In this document: positions 1-4,516 of the stretch, one piece after another
Position numbering within the stretch: the first letter of the stretch is position 1
Layout of the letters: each line of letters opens with the position of its first letter
Source: UBA5070 sp035604215
GTDB taxonomy: Bacteria > Fibrobacterota > Fibrobacteria > UBA5070
NCBI GenBank assembly: GCA_035604215.1
Contig: DATNIW010000110.1
Location: 1-5,445 of the forward strand
Direction: 5' to 3'
Length of the DNA stretch: 5,445 bases
Program-made: the position numbers and the translations under genes
The notes under the pieces: generated by a model
What the model saw: the letters and a program-made list of their open reading frames with translations, nothing else
The model's database searches: none
Told to the model about the DNA's origin: nothing

Positions 1-64
1 CGGCCCGTACTTCGGTTGCGGTGAGGTCGGGGTCGGAGAGGGGGATGGTGGTTTCTCTGCTCAC
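1..64 (-). CDS. Start of a probable DegT/DnrJ/EryC1-family aminotransferase (partial)
   Basis: Only the first 21 codons lie in the window; the gene runs off the left edge. Reading from a GTG at 64-62 gives V(M)SRETTIPLSDPDLTATEVRA. The IPLS-x-PDLT-x-x-E-[VI]-x-A pattern is typical of the extreme N-terminus of PLP-dependent DegT/DnrJ/EryC1/StrS sugar aminotransferases, where it comes before the first helix. The GTG overlaps the TGA of the upstream small gene by four bases (GTGA), which suggests translational coupling and supports this start; no strong Shine-Dalgarno is visible. If the family call is right, the enzyme would transaminate a keto-sugar or similar substrate, but its role next to nif genes is not apparent. 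The call rests on about 16 residues and is tentative. Confidence 0.45.
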   Translation of the reverse strand, partial: MSRETTIPLSDPDLTATEVRA

Positions 65-336
65 GGGCGCGGTGCCTTGCGCCGGGCCAGGAGCACGGCG
101 GTGGCCGATCCCGGATCCGAGGTCAGGTTCCAGCAGTGCCCGCGTCCGTCCACCAGGAACATCTGGTATTTGGAGTAGGTGCGAAACGGCACGTCAGGGC
201 CCACGTCGGTCTCGTCGCAACGCGTGACCAACAGGCCCGGGATCCGGGACCGAATGCGCGTGGGGAGGTCCGGCGCCGCCTCGTGGTCGGCGAAGACCTC
301 GTCGATGATGGTCAGATCCTGGTTCGTGAGTCCCAT
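61..336 (-). CDS. Small conserved-looking nif-cluster protein of unknown function (possibly DUF6129-like)
   Basis: A 91-residue soluble protein with no signal peptide, membrane segment or metal-binding Cys cluster; its only cysteines are about C40 and C68. The N-terminal part (LTNQDLTIIDEVFADHE) looks helical. It is followed by a segment around PGLLVTRCDETDV and a C-terminal part with FLVDGRGHCWNLTSDP and an Ala/Val/Leu-rich end. From memory this resembles a small family found in proteobacterial nif clusters (DUF6129), but I could not check. The ATG at 336-334 follows a strong Shine-Dalgarno (GGGGAGGA, 8 bases upstream) that overlaps the end of nifT, and the gap to the nifT stop is three bases. 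It overlaps the next gene by four bases. Tight coupling on both sides argues that it is real and co-expressed with nif genes. Function unknown. Confidence 0.75.
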   Translation of the reverse strand: MGLTNQDLTIIDEVFADHEAAPDLPTRIRSRIPGLLVTRCDETDVGPDVPFRTYSKYQMFLVDGRGHCWNLTSDPGSATAVLLARRKAPRP

Positions 337-339
337 GGT

Positions 340-552
340 TCAGTCCTCCCCGAGCTTCCGCGCCTCGACGGTGCGAGGCAGGGTGGTCGCGGCGTCCATG
401 GCGGGCAGCTCCAGCCGCCAGCCGTTGGCGAGGGTGACGTTCCCTCCCCAGATGCCTTCGTTGTCCATCTGGACGATGGGTTCCTCCAGGTCCTTCTTGG
501 CGACGTAGGCCGTGAGGGTTCCGGCGCCGTTCCTTCGGATCATGACTTTCAT
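340..552 (-). CDS. nifT: NifT/FixU family protein
   Basis: A 70-residue protein, the usual length for NifT (FixU). It begins MKVMIRRNGAGTLTAYVAKK and continues with the family's hallmark WGG-x-[VL]-TLANGWRL segment (residues 35-47), then a Pro-Leu-Pro-rich tail ending in EARKLGED. NifT is encoded in many proteobacterial nif clusters beside nifZ; mutants generally show little phenotype and its biochemical role is unknown. The start is the first ATG of the frame (552-550), with purine-rich GGAAGG/AAGGGA stretches upstream; a second ATG three codons later (543) is possible. It lies 19 bases after the second nifZ and 3 bases before the next gene, so it is almost certainly co-transcribed with them. 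Confidence 0.93.
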   Translation of the reverse strand: MKVMIRRNGAGTLTAYVAKKDLEEPIVQMDNEGIWGGNVTLANGWRLELPAMDAATTLPRTVEARKLGED

Positions 553-571
553 GGAGGTCCCTTTCCTTCCT

Positions 572-811
572 TCAGCCCGCGGCCACGATCTCGTGTTCCA
601 GGCAACCCACGACGCGGGGCCCGAACTCGACCATGTAGACGGCGGTGTTGGTGTCCACGTGGGTCCCGACCTGGACAATCTCGCCAATCCTGCCGTCAGG
701 CACGATCAGGGCGTCGGGATCCAATTCCGGATAGGAACCGTCGTTGAACAGGTCCTTGGCGGCCACCACCTTCTGTCCCCACTGGTAGATCGGGACCACG
801 GGGCCGATCAC
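572..811 (-). CDS. nifZ: Second NifZ-like protein (single domain, diverged copy)
   Basis: A 79-residue protein starting at GTG 811-809, which overlaps the TGA of the preceding nifZ by four bases (GTGA). GAGG lies about 8 bases upstream. The sequence YQWGQKVVAAKDLFNDGSYP, then GRIGEIVQVGTHVD, TAVYMVEFG and VVGCLEHEI follows the NifZ fold pattern: a G-x-K-V opening, an NDG-[TS]-[YF]-P motif, a Gly-rich strand, an aromatic [YF]-x-V-x-F strand and a VG-x-x-x-x-E end. It lacks the GTFLQ motif of the first copy. NifZ acts in maturation of the P-cluster on NifDK. The Azotobacter protein is about twice this length and carries two related halves, so this gene may correspond to the second half. The family call is good; whether its function equals that of the first copy is unknown. 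Confidence 0.8.
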   Translation of the reverse strand: MIGPVVPIYQWGQKVVAAKDLFNDGSYPELDPDALIVPDGRIGEIVQVGTHVDTNTAVYMVEFGPRVVGCLEHEIVAAG

Positions 812-1101
812 GGAGCCACCTCGGCGACGGGGAGGGAAACCTGCTCCAGCTCCTTGCGCTTCATCCCCACCTTGTATCCCAGGTGCGGGAAGTCCACGCC
901 GTAGATGTAGAACTGCTGGAGGAAGGTCCCGATGCTCGCCACGTAGCCCACATCGCCCTTCTTGACCAGGATCTCCCCGATCTCCTTGCCGGGAAACGTC
1001 CCGTCGTTTCGGATGGCGCGCCGGGAGCGCACCTTCACCCCGTACTCGAACGCGGGGTCTCCGTCCAGCTCCACCACGTCGCTGTCGCGGCTGATCTGCA
1101 T
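808..1101 (-). CDS. nifZ: NifZ, P-cluster maturation protein
   Basis: A 97-residue protein with a single NifZ domain at about residues 18-88: FEYGVKVRSRRAIRNDGTFP, GKEIGEILVKKGDVGYV, SIGTFLQQFYIYGVDF and VGMKRKELE. These are the canonical conserved blocks. NifZ assists conversion of the second P-cluster precursor in the NifDK tetramer, probably as a chaperone-like factor in the cytoplasm. The ATG at 1101-1099 has a strong AGGAGG about 5 bases upstream and lies 9 bases after the LRV gene stop. The stop overlaps the GTG of the second NifZ-like gene (GTGA), so the two are likely made in a coupled way. At 97 residues it matches the short single-domain NifZ of many alpha- and betaproteobacteria rather than the longer two-part Azotobacter protein. 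Confidence 0.93.
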   Translation of the reverse strand: MQISRDSDVVELDGDPAFEYGVKVRSRRAIRNDGTFPGKEIGEILVKKGDVGYVASIGTFLQQFYIYGVDFPHLGYKVGMKRKELEQVSLPVAEVAP

Positions 1102-1110
1102 GGTGTCCTC

Positions 1111-1884
1111 CTACTCCTGTTCCGCTTCCCACGGGTGGGGGCTCGAAAGCCGGGTTTGAACGAGTTCGCGGACCAGCTCGTCGGGATCGTCGAGCATGGA
1201 TTCGATCCGGGTCTCGGAAACGCGGCGGGCGACCTCGTAGCGCACGCGCCAGTCGGAATCGCACTGCAGGTACGCGAGCAGCCTGGGCATCAGGCGGCGC
1301 GCCACCTCCAGGCGGACGCTCGCCTCCGGGTCCGAGACCATCCCCTCCAGCTGGTTGGCCCAGATGCGCTGGGCCACGATCCGGCGTACTTCCGGGTCGT
1401 CGTCGTTCATCATCAGGGAGAGGAACGACGGATCCAGTCGGCGCGCCACCACGATCCGGACGTAGTAGTCGGGGTCTTCCGCCATCGCGGCCAAATCCCG
1501 TCCTTCCAGTCGCGAGGCAACGCGGATGCGCACTTCGCGGTGCGGGTCCTCGCGCAGCCGGGGGAGGAGGAAGTGGGGAAGACGCAACGCCACGATGGCG
1601 CGCACGGTCTCGTCCACGTCCCCCACCAGCCACGGCAGACTGGAAATGTCCGCGTAGTTGGCGGCGATCGCCCTGACCTCGAAGTACGGGTGCGAGAAGT
1701 ATTCCGAGGCCAGTTCCGGATTCTGGCGGAAGAACCGGTCCACCCGGGGGGCGTAGCGGTCGCACACGCAGGCGCGGCCCCGCCGGCAGTTTCCGGAATC
1801 CAGGAGGTCGCCATGCGGACAATTCCCGCAGTCGACCTCGCGGTCGTCCCAGGTGCGGATCTCGGGTTCGGTCGCCGTGGCCAT
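1111..1884 (-). CDS. LRV-repeat protein with N-terminal 4Fe-4S domain
   Basis: A 257-residue protein in two parts. Residues about 17-45 form a small Cys-rich Fe-S domain: C19-x2-C22, C33, C39 and C41, in the pattern CGNCPHGD...GNC-x-RGRACVC, matching the LRV_FeS type. Residues about 65-250 are about eight tandem units of roughly 24 residues. Each has the pattern D-P-x-x-x-VR-x-x-VA-x-R-L followed by a Leu-rich second helix, which is the leucine-rich repeat variant (LRV) solenoid first seen in the Azotobacter vinelandii LRV protein. Such folds usually serve as protein-docking surfaces; the cluster may be redox-active or structural. The role in nitrogen fixation is not established. The ATG at 1884-1882 lies 7 bases after the iscA-like stop, with a weak TGAGG upstream. 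The same frame stays open far upstream, but that extension runs antiparallel to no known domain and is not coding. The repeats are regular and uninterrupted. Confidence 0.9.
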   Translation of the reverse strand: MATATEPEIRTWDDREVDCGNCPHGDLLDSGNCRRGRACVCDRYAPRVDRFFRQNPELASEYFSHPYFEVRAIAANYADISSLPWLVGDVDETVRAIVALRLPHFLLPRLREDPHREVRIRVASRLEGRDLAAMAEDPDYYVRIVVARRLDPSFLSLMMNDDDPEVRRIVAQRIWANQLEGMVSDPEASVRLEVARRLMPRLLAYLQCDSDWRVRYEVARRVSETRIESMLDDPDELVRELVQTRLSSPHPWEAEQE

Positions 1885-1891
1885 GGGTACC

Positions 1892-2248
1892 TCAGCCGAA
1901 CTTTCCGAGGCTGACCAGTTCGCGGGCGGGCGCGGCGTGGGAACCGCACGAGCCTTCGATGTGCTTGGGGTCGCGGAACACGAACCCGGACTCCAGGCGG
2001 GAGTCCGCGAAGTCGACGGTGACGCCTTCCAGGAGATCGCCGTTGGAGGCGGGGAAGAAGACCCGGATTCCGTCCCGCTCCAGGACGGTGTCGCCTTCGG
2101 CCGGTGCGGCTTCCATGCTGAACTCGGAAGCCAGGCCCGAGCAGCCCCCGGGCTTGACCGAAAGACGGAATCCGCCCGACGGGCTCGGACTGAAGCGCAG
2201 CATCCGGGAGATGAACTTGACGGCCGCCGGGGTGATCGCAATGTCCAT
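1892..2248 (-). CDS. HesB/IscA-type Fe-S carrier, nif-associated
   Basis: A 118-residue A-type Fe-S carrier. It opens with the usual ITPAAVKFISRML helix, followed by the FRLSVKPGGCSGLASEF block holding the first conserved cysteine (C36), a FFPA strand, the G-x-x-VDFADS-x-x-x-GFVF segment, and DPKHIEGSCGSH near the C-terminus (C101). Typical IscA proteins bind iron or a cluster through three cysteines, the last two in a CGC motif; here the second is replaced (CGSH: C101, S103, H104). The protein extends about 15 residues beyond this. By its place between the ferredoxin and LRV genes it probably supplies or relays clusters for NifB, the ferredoxin or nitrogenase, but that is inferred. The start at ATG 2248-2246 is 4 bases after the ferredoxin stop with only a weak AAGG, so translation may be coupled. 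An exact symbol such as iscA-nif is not assigned. Confidence 0.88.
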   Translation of the reverse strand: MDIAITPAAVKFISRMLRFSPSPSGGFRLSVKPGGCSGLASEFSMEAAPAEGDTVLERDGIRVFFPASNGDLLEGVTVDFADSRLESGFVFRDPKHIEGSCGSHAAPARELVSLGKFG

Positions 2249-2252
2249 GGCC

Positions 2253-2477
2253 TTACGCCGCCACCTGGAAGCGGGGACGGGAAACGTCCACGATGCAGGT
2301 CATGTCCACCGGGCAGACCGCGGCGCACTGGGCCTCGTCGAAGAACCCGATGCACTCGGTGCATTTGGCGGGGTCGATCTTGTAGGCCTCCCCCTTGAAG
2401 GAGATGGCGTCGTTGGGGCACTGTGCCTCGCAGGCGGAACAGGTGGTGCACTGGGATTTGACGATCATGTAGGGCAT
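2253..2477 (-). CDS. fdxN: 2[4Fe-4S] ferredoxin, FdxN type
   Basis: A 74-residue bacterial-type ferredoxin. The first cluster motif is C10-x2-C13-x2-C16-x3-C20-P. The second is C39-x2-C42-x8-C51-x3-C55-P, with the lengthened x8 spacing typical of nif-linked FdxN ferredoxins. An extra cysteine, C61, follows. FdxN encoded beside nifB is needed for full NifB activity in Azotobacter, where it is thought to donate electrons or clusters to NifB. The start at ATG 2477-2475 is preceded by a good AGGAGA about 6 bases upstream; an in-frame ATG three codons later is less well placed. The gene lies 78 bases after nifB, the only sizeable gap in the operon, and 4 bases before the iscA-like gene. Confidence 0.92.
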   Translation of the reverse strand: MPYMIVKSQCTTCSACEAQCPNDAISFKGEAYKIDPAKCTECIGFFDEAQCAAVCPVDMTCIVDVSRPRFQVAA

Positions 2478-2528
2478 TGGGTTCTCCTTCGGATTTCGGC
2501 GTTCGGCGCCGGTGCTGTGGATTGTGGA

Positions 2529-2543
2529 CCCGGTGTCGCCGGG
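2529..2543 (-). other. Short inverted repeat in the nifB-ferredoxin gap
   Basis: On the minus-strand transcript CCCGG pairs with CCGGG around a five-base loop (CGACA), a small GC-only hairpin about 12 bases after the nifB stop. No run of T follows it, so it does not look like an intrinsic terminator. It might stabilise the upstream message end or be chance in GC-rich DNA. Confidence 0.25.
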
Positions 2544-2555
2544 ATCGAAACGGCC

Positions 2556-4193
2556 TCAGGCCGAGACCAGGGAGTCCTCCGCGACCAGCGCCTCGACCAG
2601 CTCGGCGGGGGAGACGTCTCCGCAGTCCAGCTTGTGCGCCTCTTCCGGGGCGATGTAGGCGCCTTGGCGGATGTCGGCGTCGCCGCGCGCGACATGGACG
2701 ACCTCTCCGGACCGAACCTTCTCCAGGTAGCGGGAGAACCAGGCGATCGCGGACTTCTCCGTGTACTCCATGGCGAACTCGTCCACCGGTTCGATCCCGG
2801 CGGCCTGCAGGGTGTCCTTGGGGCAATGCCCGATCTTGGCCACGAAGACCGCGTGGCAGTCGTTGATGGCGCGGATGATGGTGTCCAGGCTCGTGTCTTC
2901 TCCGAAGCCACCCTGGCAGTAGAGGTCCACCCGGCGGTGGCCCACGAACTTGGCGCCGCCCACCGAAAGCTCGTAGATCTGGAACTCCTTGGCGTGCCCG
3001 AAGTGCTCGTTGATCTTGCCTCCGCCCTTGGTGGCCACGGCCACCAGGAGCTTGATGTCGGAATGTTCGCCGGCGAGCTTCTCCAGTTCCGAGCGACGGG
3101 CGGCCACCTTGGCCTCGCGTTCCAGCTCCACCGTCTGCTGGTAGGCCTTGCGGACCTCCCCGTCGTAGCGGACCTCCATGGCGCCGAGCTTCTCGGTGGT
3201 GAATTCCGCGCTGCGGTCCTCGCCCAGGAGGCCCACGGCGTCGGCCCGGCACTGGCGGCAGTGCCGCATCATGTTCATCTCGCCTTCGCAGCCGTCCTGG
3301 AGGGCCTTCAGTTCCTGGGCGGTGGGACCGCGCTGGCCCGTGAGCCCGAACACGGTGCCGTGCTCCGGGGCGGAGATGAGCGGCATGATGTTGTGCAGGA
3401 AGGCGCCGCGCGACTTCACGGCGCGGTTGACCTCCACCAGGTGGTGGTCGTTGACCCCGGGGATCATCACCGAGTTGACCTTGCACAGGATCCCGCGCTC
3501 GGTGAGCATCTCCAGGCCCAGCATCTGCCGTTCGTGGAGGATCTGCGCGGCCTCGCGTCCGGTGTAGCGCTTGTTGCGGAAAAAGACCCAGGGATAGATC
3601 TTCGCGCCCACGTCGGGATCCACCATGTTGATGGTGATGGTGACGTGGTCCACGTTGAAGGCCTTGATGGTGTCCACGTGGTCGGGGAGCATCAGGCCGT
3701 TGGTGGACAGGCACAGCTTGATGTCCGGGGCGGTCTTCGCGATCAGCTCGAAGGTCTTGAAGGTCTTCTCGGGGTTGGCCAGGGGGTCGCCGGGTCCGGC
3801 GATCCCCAGCACGGTCATCTGGGGGATGGTGGAGGCCACCGCGAGCACCTTCTTGGCCGCGACCTCCGGGGTCAGCTTCTCGCTGACCACTCCGGGCCGG
3901 GATTCGTTGGCGCAGTCGTACTTGCGGTTGCAGTAGTTGCACTGGATGTTGCATGCCGGCGCCACGGCCACGTGCATGCGGGCGTAGTGGTGGTGGGCCT
4001 CTTCGCTGTAGCAGGGATGGTTCTTCACCTTCTCCCACACCTCGGGGGACATGTCGGAAGGACCGCTGGACGACCCGCAACTGGACTTTCCGGCGCCGCC
4101 TTCGGTTCCGCAGCCCTTGTGTTCGGCCACCTTCGCCAGGACGGATTCGAGGTCGGGTCCGGGGGGAGTCAACTGGGTCAGCTCTAGGGACAT
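2556..4193 (-). CDS. nifB: NifB, radical-SAM FeMo-cofactor core synthase with NifX-like C-terminal domain
   Basis: A 545-residue protein. NifB fuses two 4Fe-4S clusters and inserts a SAM-derived carbide to make NifB-co, the 8Fe core of the nitrogenase cofactors, in the cytoplasm. A Gly/Ser/Cys-rich N-terminus (C28, C39) leads into HPCYSEEAHHHYARMHVAVAPACN. The radical-SAM cysteines are C81-x3-C85-x2-C88, followed by C94. The GPGDPLAN motif (about 133-140) and LSTNGL (162-167) follow. C312 and C315 lie in the conserved HCRQCRADA block. After a helical linker (about 340-378) comes a NifX/NafY-like domain (about 379-490) with the HFGHA signature at 397-401. The end runs about 30 residues past the usual RQGAY terminus. 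The start at ATG 4193-4191 has GGAGG six bases upstream; the frame is open for 107 more codons but that stretch holds the promoter. It is the first gene of the leftward operon, under a sigma-54 promoter. Confidence 0.98.
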   Translation of the reverse strand: MSLELTQLTPPGPDLESVLAKVAEHKGCGTEGGAGKSSCGSSSGPSDMSPEVWEKVKNHPCYSEEAHHHYARMHVAVAPACNIQCNYCNRKYDCANESRPGVVSEKLTPEVAAKKVLAVASTIPQMTVLGIAGPGDPLANPEKTFKTFELIAKTAPDIKLCLSTNGLMLPDHVDTIKAFNVDHVTITINMVDPDVGAKIYPWVFFRNKRYTGREAAQILHERQMLGLEMLTERGILCKVNSVMIPGVNDHHLVEVNRAVKSRGAFLHNIMPLISAPEHGTVFGLTGQRGPTAQELKALQDGCEGEMNMMRHCRQCRADAVGLLGEDRSAEFTTEKLGAMEVRYDGEVRKAYQQTVELEREAKVAARRSELEKLAGEHSDIKLLVAVATKGGGKINEHFGHAKEFQIYELSVGGAKFVGHRRVDLYCQGGFGEDTSLDTIIRAINDCHAVFVAKIGHCPKDTLQAAGIEPVDEFAMEYTEKSAIAWFSRYLEKVRSGEVVHVARGDADIRQGAYIAPEEAHKLDCGDVSPAELVEALVAEDSLVSA

Positions 4194-4211
4194 GTTCGGC
4201 CTCCGTGGTTG

Positions 4212-4234
4212 GATCGGGAGCGTCGTTCCCGACC
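4212..4234 (-). other. Hairpin in the nifB leader
   Basis: On the minus-strand transcript GGTCGGGA pairs with TCCCGATC (seven Watson-Crick pairs and one G-U) around a seven-base loop. It sits about 18 bases before the nifB ATG and ends just ahead of the GGAGG ribosome site at about 4200-4204. It could modulate translation or message stability; it lacks a T-run and so is not a terminator. No known riboswitch is recognised. Confidence 0.4.
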
Positions 4235-4263
4235 AGGGTTTTCTCGACGAGGAGATCCGGAAA

Positions 4264-4278
4264 GCAAAGCGCCTGCCA
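4264..4278 (-). promoter_or_regulatory. Sigma-54 promoter for nifB operon
   Basis: On the minus strand TGGCAG-GCGCT-TTGC matches the sigma-54 consensus TGGCAC-N5-TTGC with one mismatch; the GG and GC dinucleotides are separated by exactly 10 bases. Transcription would begin near 4252, about 60 bases before the nifB ATG. The orientation, position and gene context all agree. Confidence 0.82.
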
Positions 4279-4330
4279 GATCGCGAGCACCCGGTCAGAA
4301 GCCCGTCGAGGCGGAGTCCGTCGGGGGTTT

Positions 4331-4346
4331 GGTCGGGTTCCGGACA
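4331..4346. promoter_or_regulatory. Possible degenerate second NifA site
   Basis: GGT-N10-ACA, one base off the TGT-N10-ACA consensus, lies about 85 bases upstream of the predicted nifB start of transcription, a typical activator distance. The inner sequence (GTCGGG, CCGGAC) resembles the half-sites of the perfect site at 4385. It may be chance in GC-rich DNA. Confidence 0.25.
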
Positions 4347-4384
4347 TTCTCCGGCCCGATGCGGGGAGGAGGTCAGCCACGCCT

Positions 4385-4400
4385 TGTCGGAAACCCGACA
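4385..4400. promoter_or_regulatory. NifA upstream activator site
   Basis: TGTCGGAAACCCGACA is a perfect TGT-N10-ACA NifA-binding consensus and also a perfect inverted repeat (TGTCGG, four bases, CCGACA). Its centre lies about 77 bases upstream of the predicted nifD start of transcription and about 140 bases upstream of that of nifB, both workable for NifA acting through DNA looping. It is the only perfect match I found between the two promoters. Confidence 0.85.
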
Positions 4401-4442
4401 GTCTGGTGGACCTGCCGCTCCATTGCACCGTCCAGAGCGATT

Positions 4443-4457
4443 GGCACCGGTGTTGCC
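4443..4457 (+). promoter_or_regulatory. Sigma-54 promoter for nifD
   Basis: TGGCAC-CGGTG-TTGC is a full match to the sigma-54 -24/-12 core, with GG and GC exactly 10 bases apart. Transcription would begin near 4469, leaving a leader of about 48 bases before nifD. A sigma-54 promoter directly before nifD shows that this gene starts its own transcript. Confidence 0.9.
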
Positions 4458-4516
4458 TTGCTCCAACGGCAACGAGCCAACGCTCCGATCCCATCCCTTC
4501 CAGAGAGGAACCAACC

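Larger units (their letters stand above)
4194..4516. promoter_or_regulatory. Divergent nifB/nifD control region
   Basis: This 323-bp stretch has no gene I can support. From left to right it holds the nifB leader with its Shine-Dalgarno and a hairpin, a leftward sigma-54 promoter, about 100 bases with only a degenerate activator-like site, a perfect NifA-type site, a rightward sigma-54 promoter, and the nifD leader (about 48 bases from the predicted start of transcription) with AGAGAGGA ahead of the ATG. I saw no obvious IHF site. Confidence 0.85.

Noticed and set aside
1170..1690. Periodic DNA pattern of about 72 bases suggesting a tandem DNA repeat
   Set aside because: The periodicity comes from the 24-residue LRV protein units; the bases themselves have diverged and do not form a CRISPR-like or direct DNA repeat.
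572..1822. 416-codon minus-strand frame in which the second NifZ-like protein ends
   Set aside because: Only the last 79 codons from the GTG at 811 match a family; the upstream part is Arg/Pro-rich and overlaps the nifZ and LRV genes out of frame.
883..1914. 343-codon plus-strand open frame opposite the LRV and nifZ genes
   Set aside because: It is antisense to confidently identified genes, has no recognisable domain and no convincing ribosome site.
1959..4187. 742-codon plus-strand open frame opposite nifB and the ferredoxin
   Set aside because: It is the antisense shadow of GC-rich coding sequence; its translation is a His/Gly/Val/Leu-rich low-complexity string without motifs, and the minus strand has clear conserved genes.
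4405..4426. Possible additional rightward sigma-54-like site (TGG...TTGC)
   Set aside because: The GG and GC dinucleotides are not separated by 10 bases, and a full-match site lies just downstream at 4443-4457.
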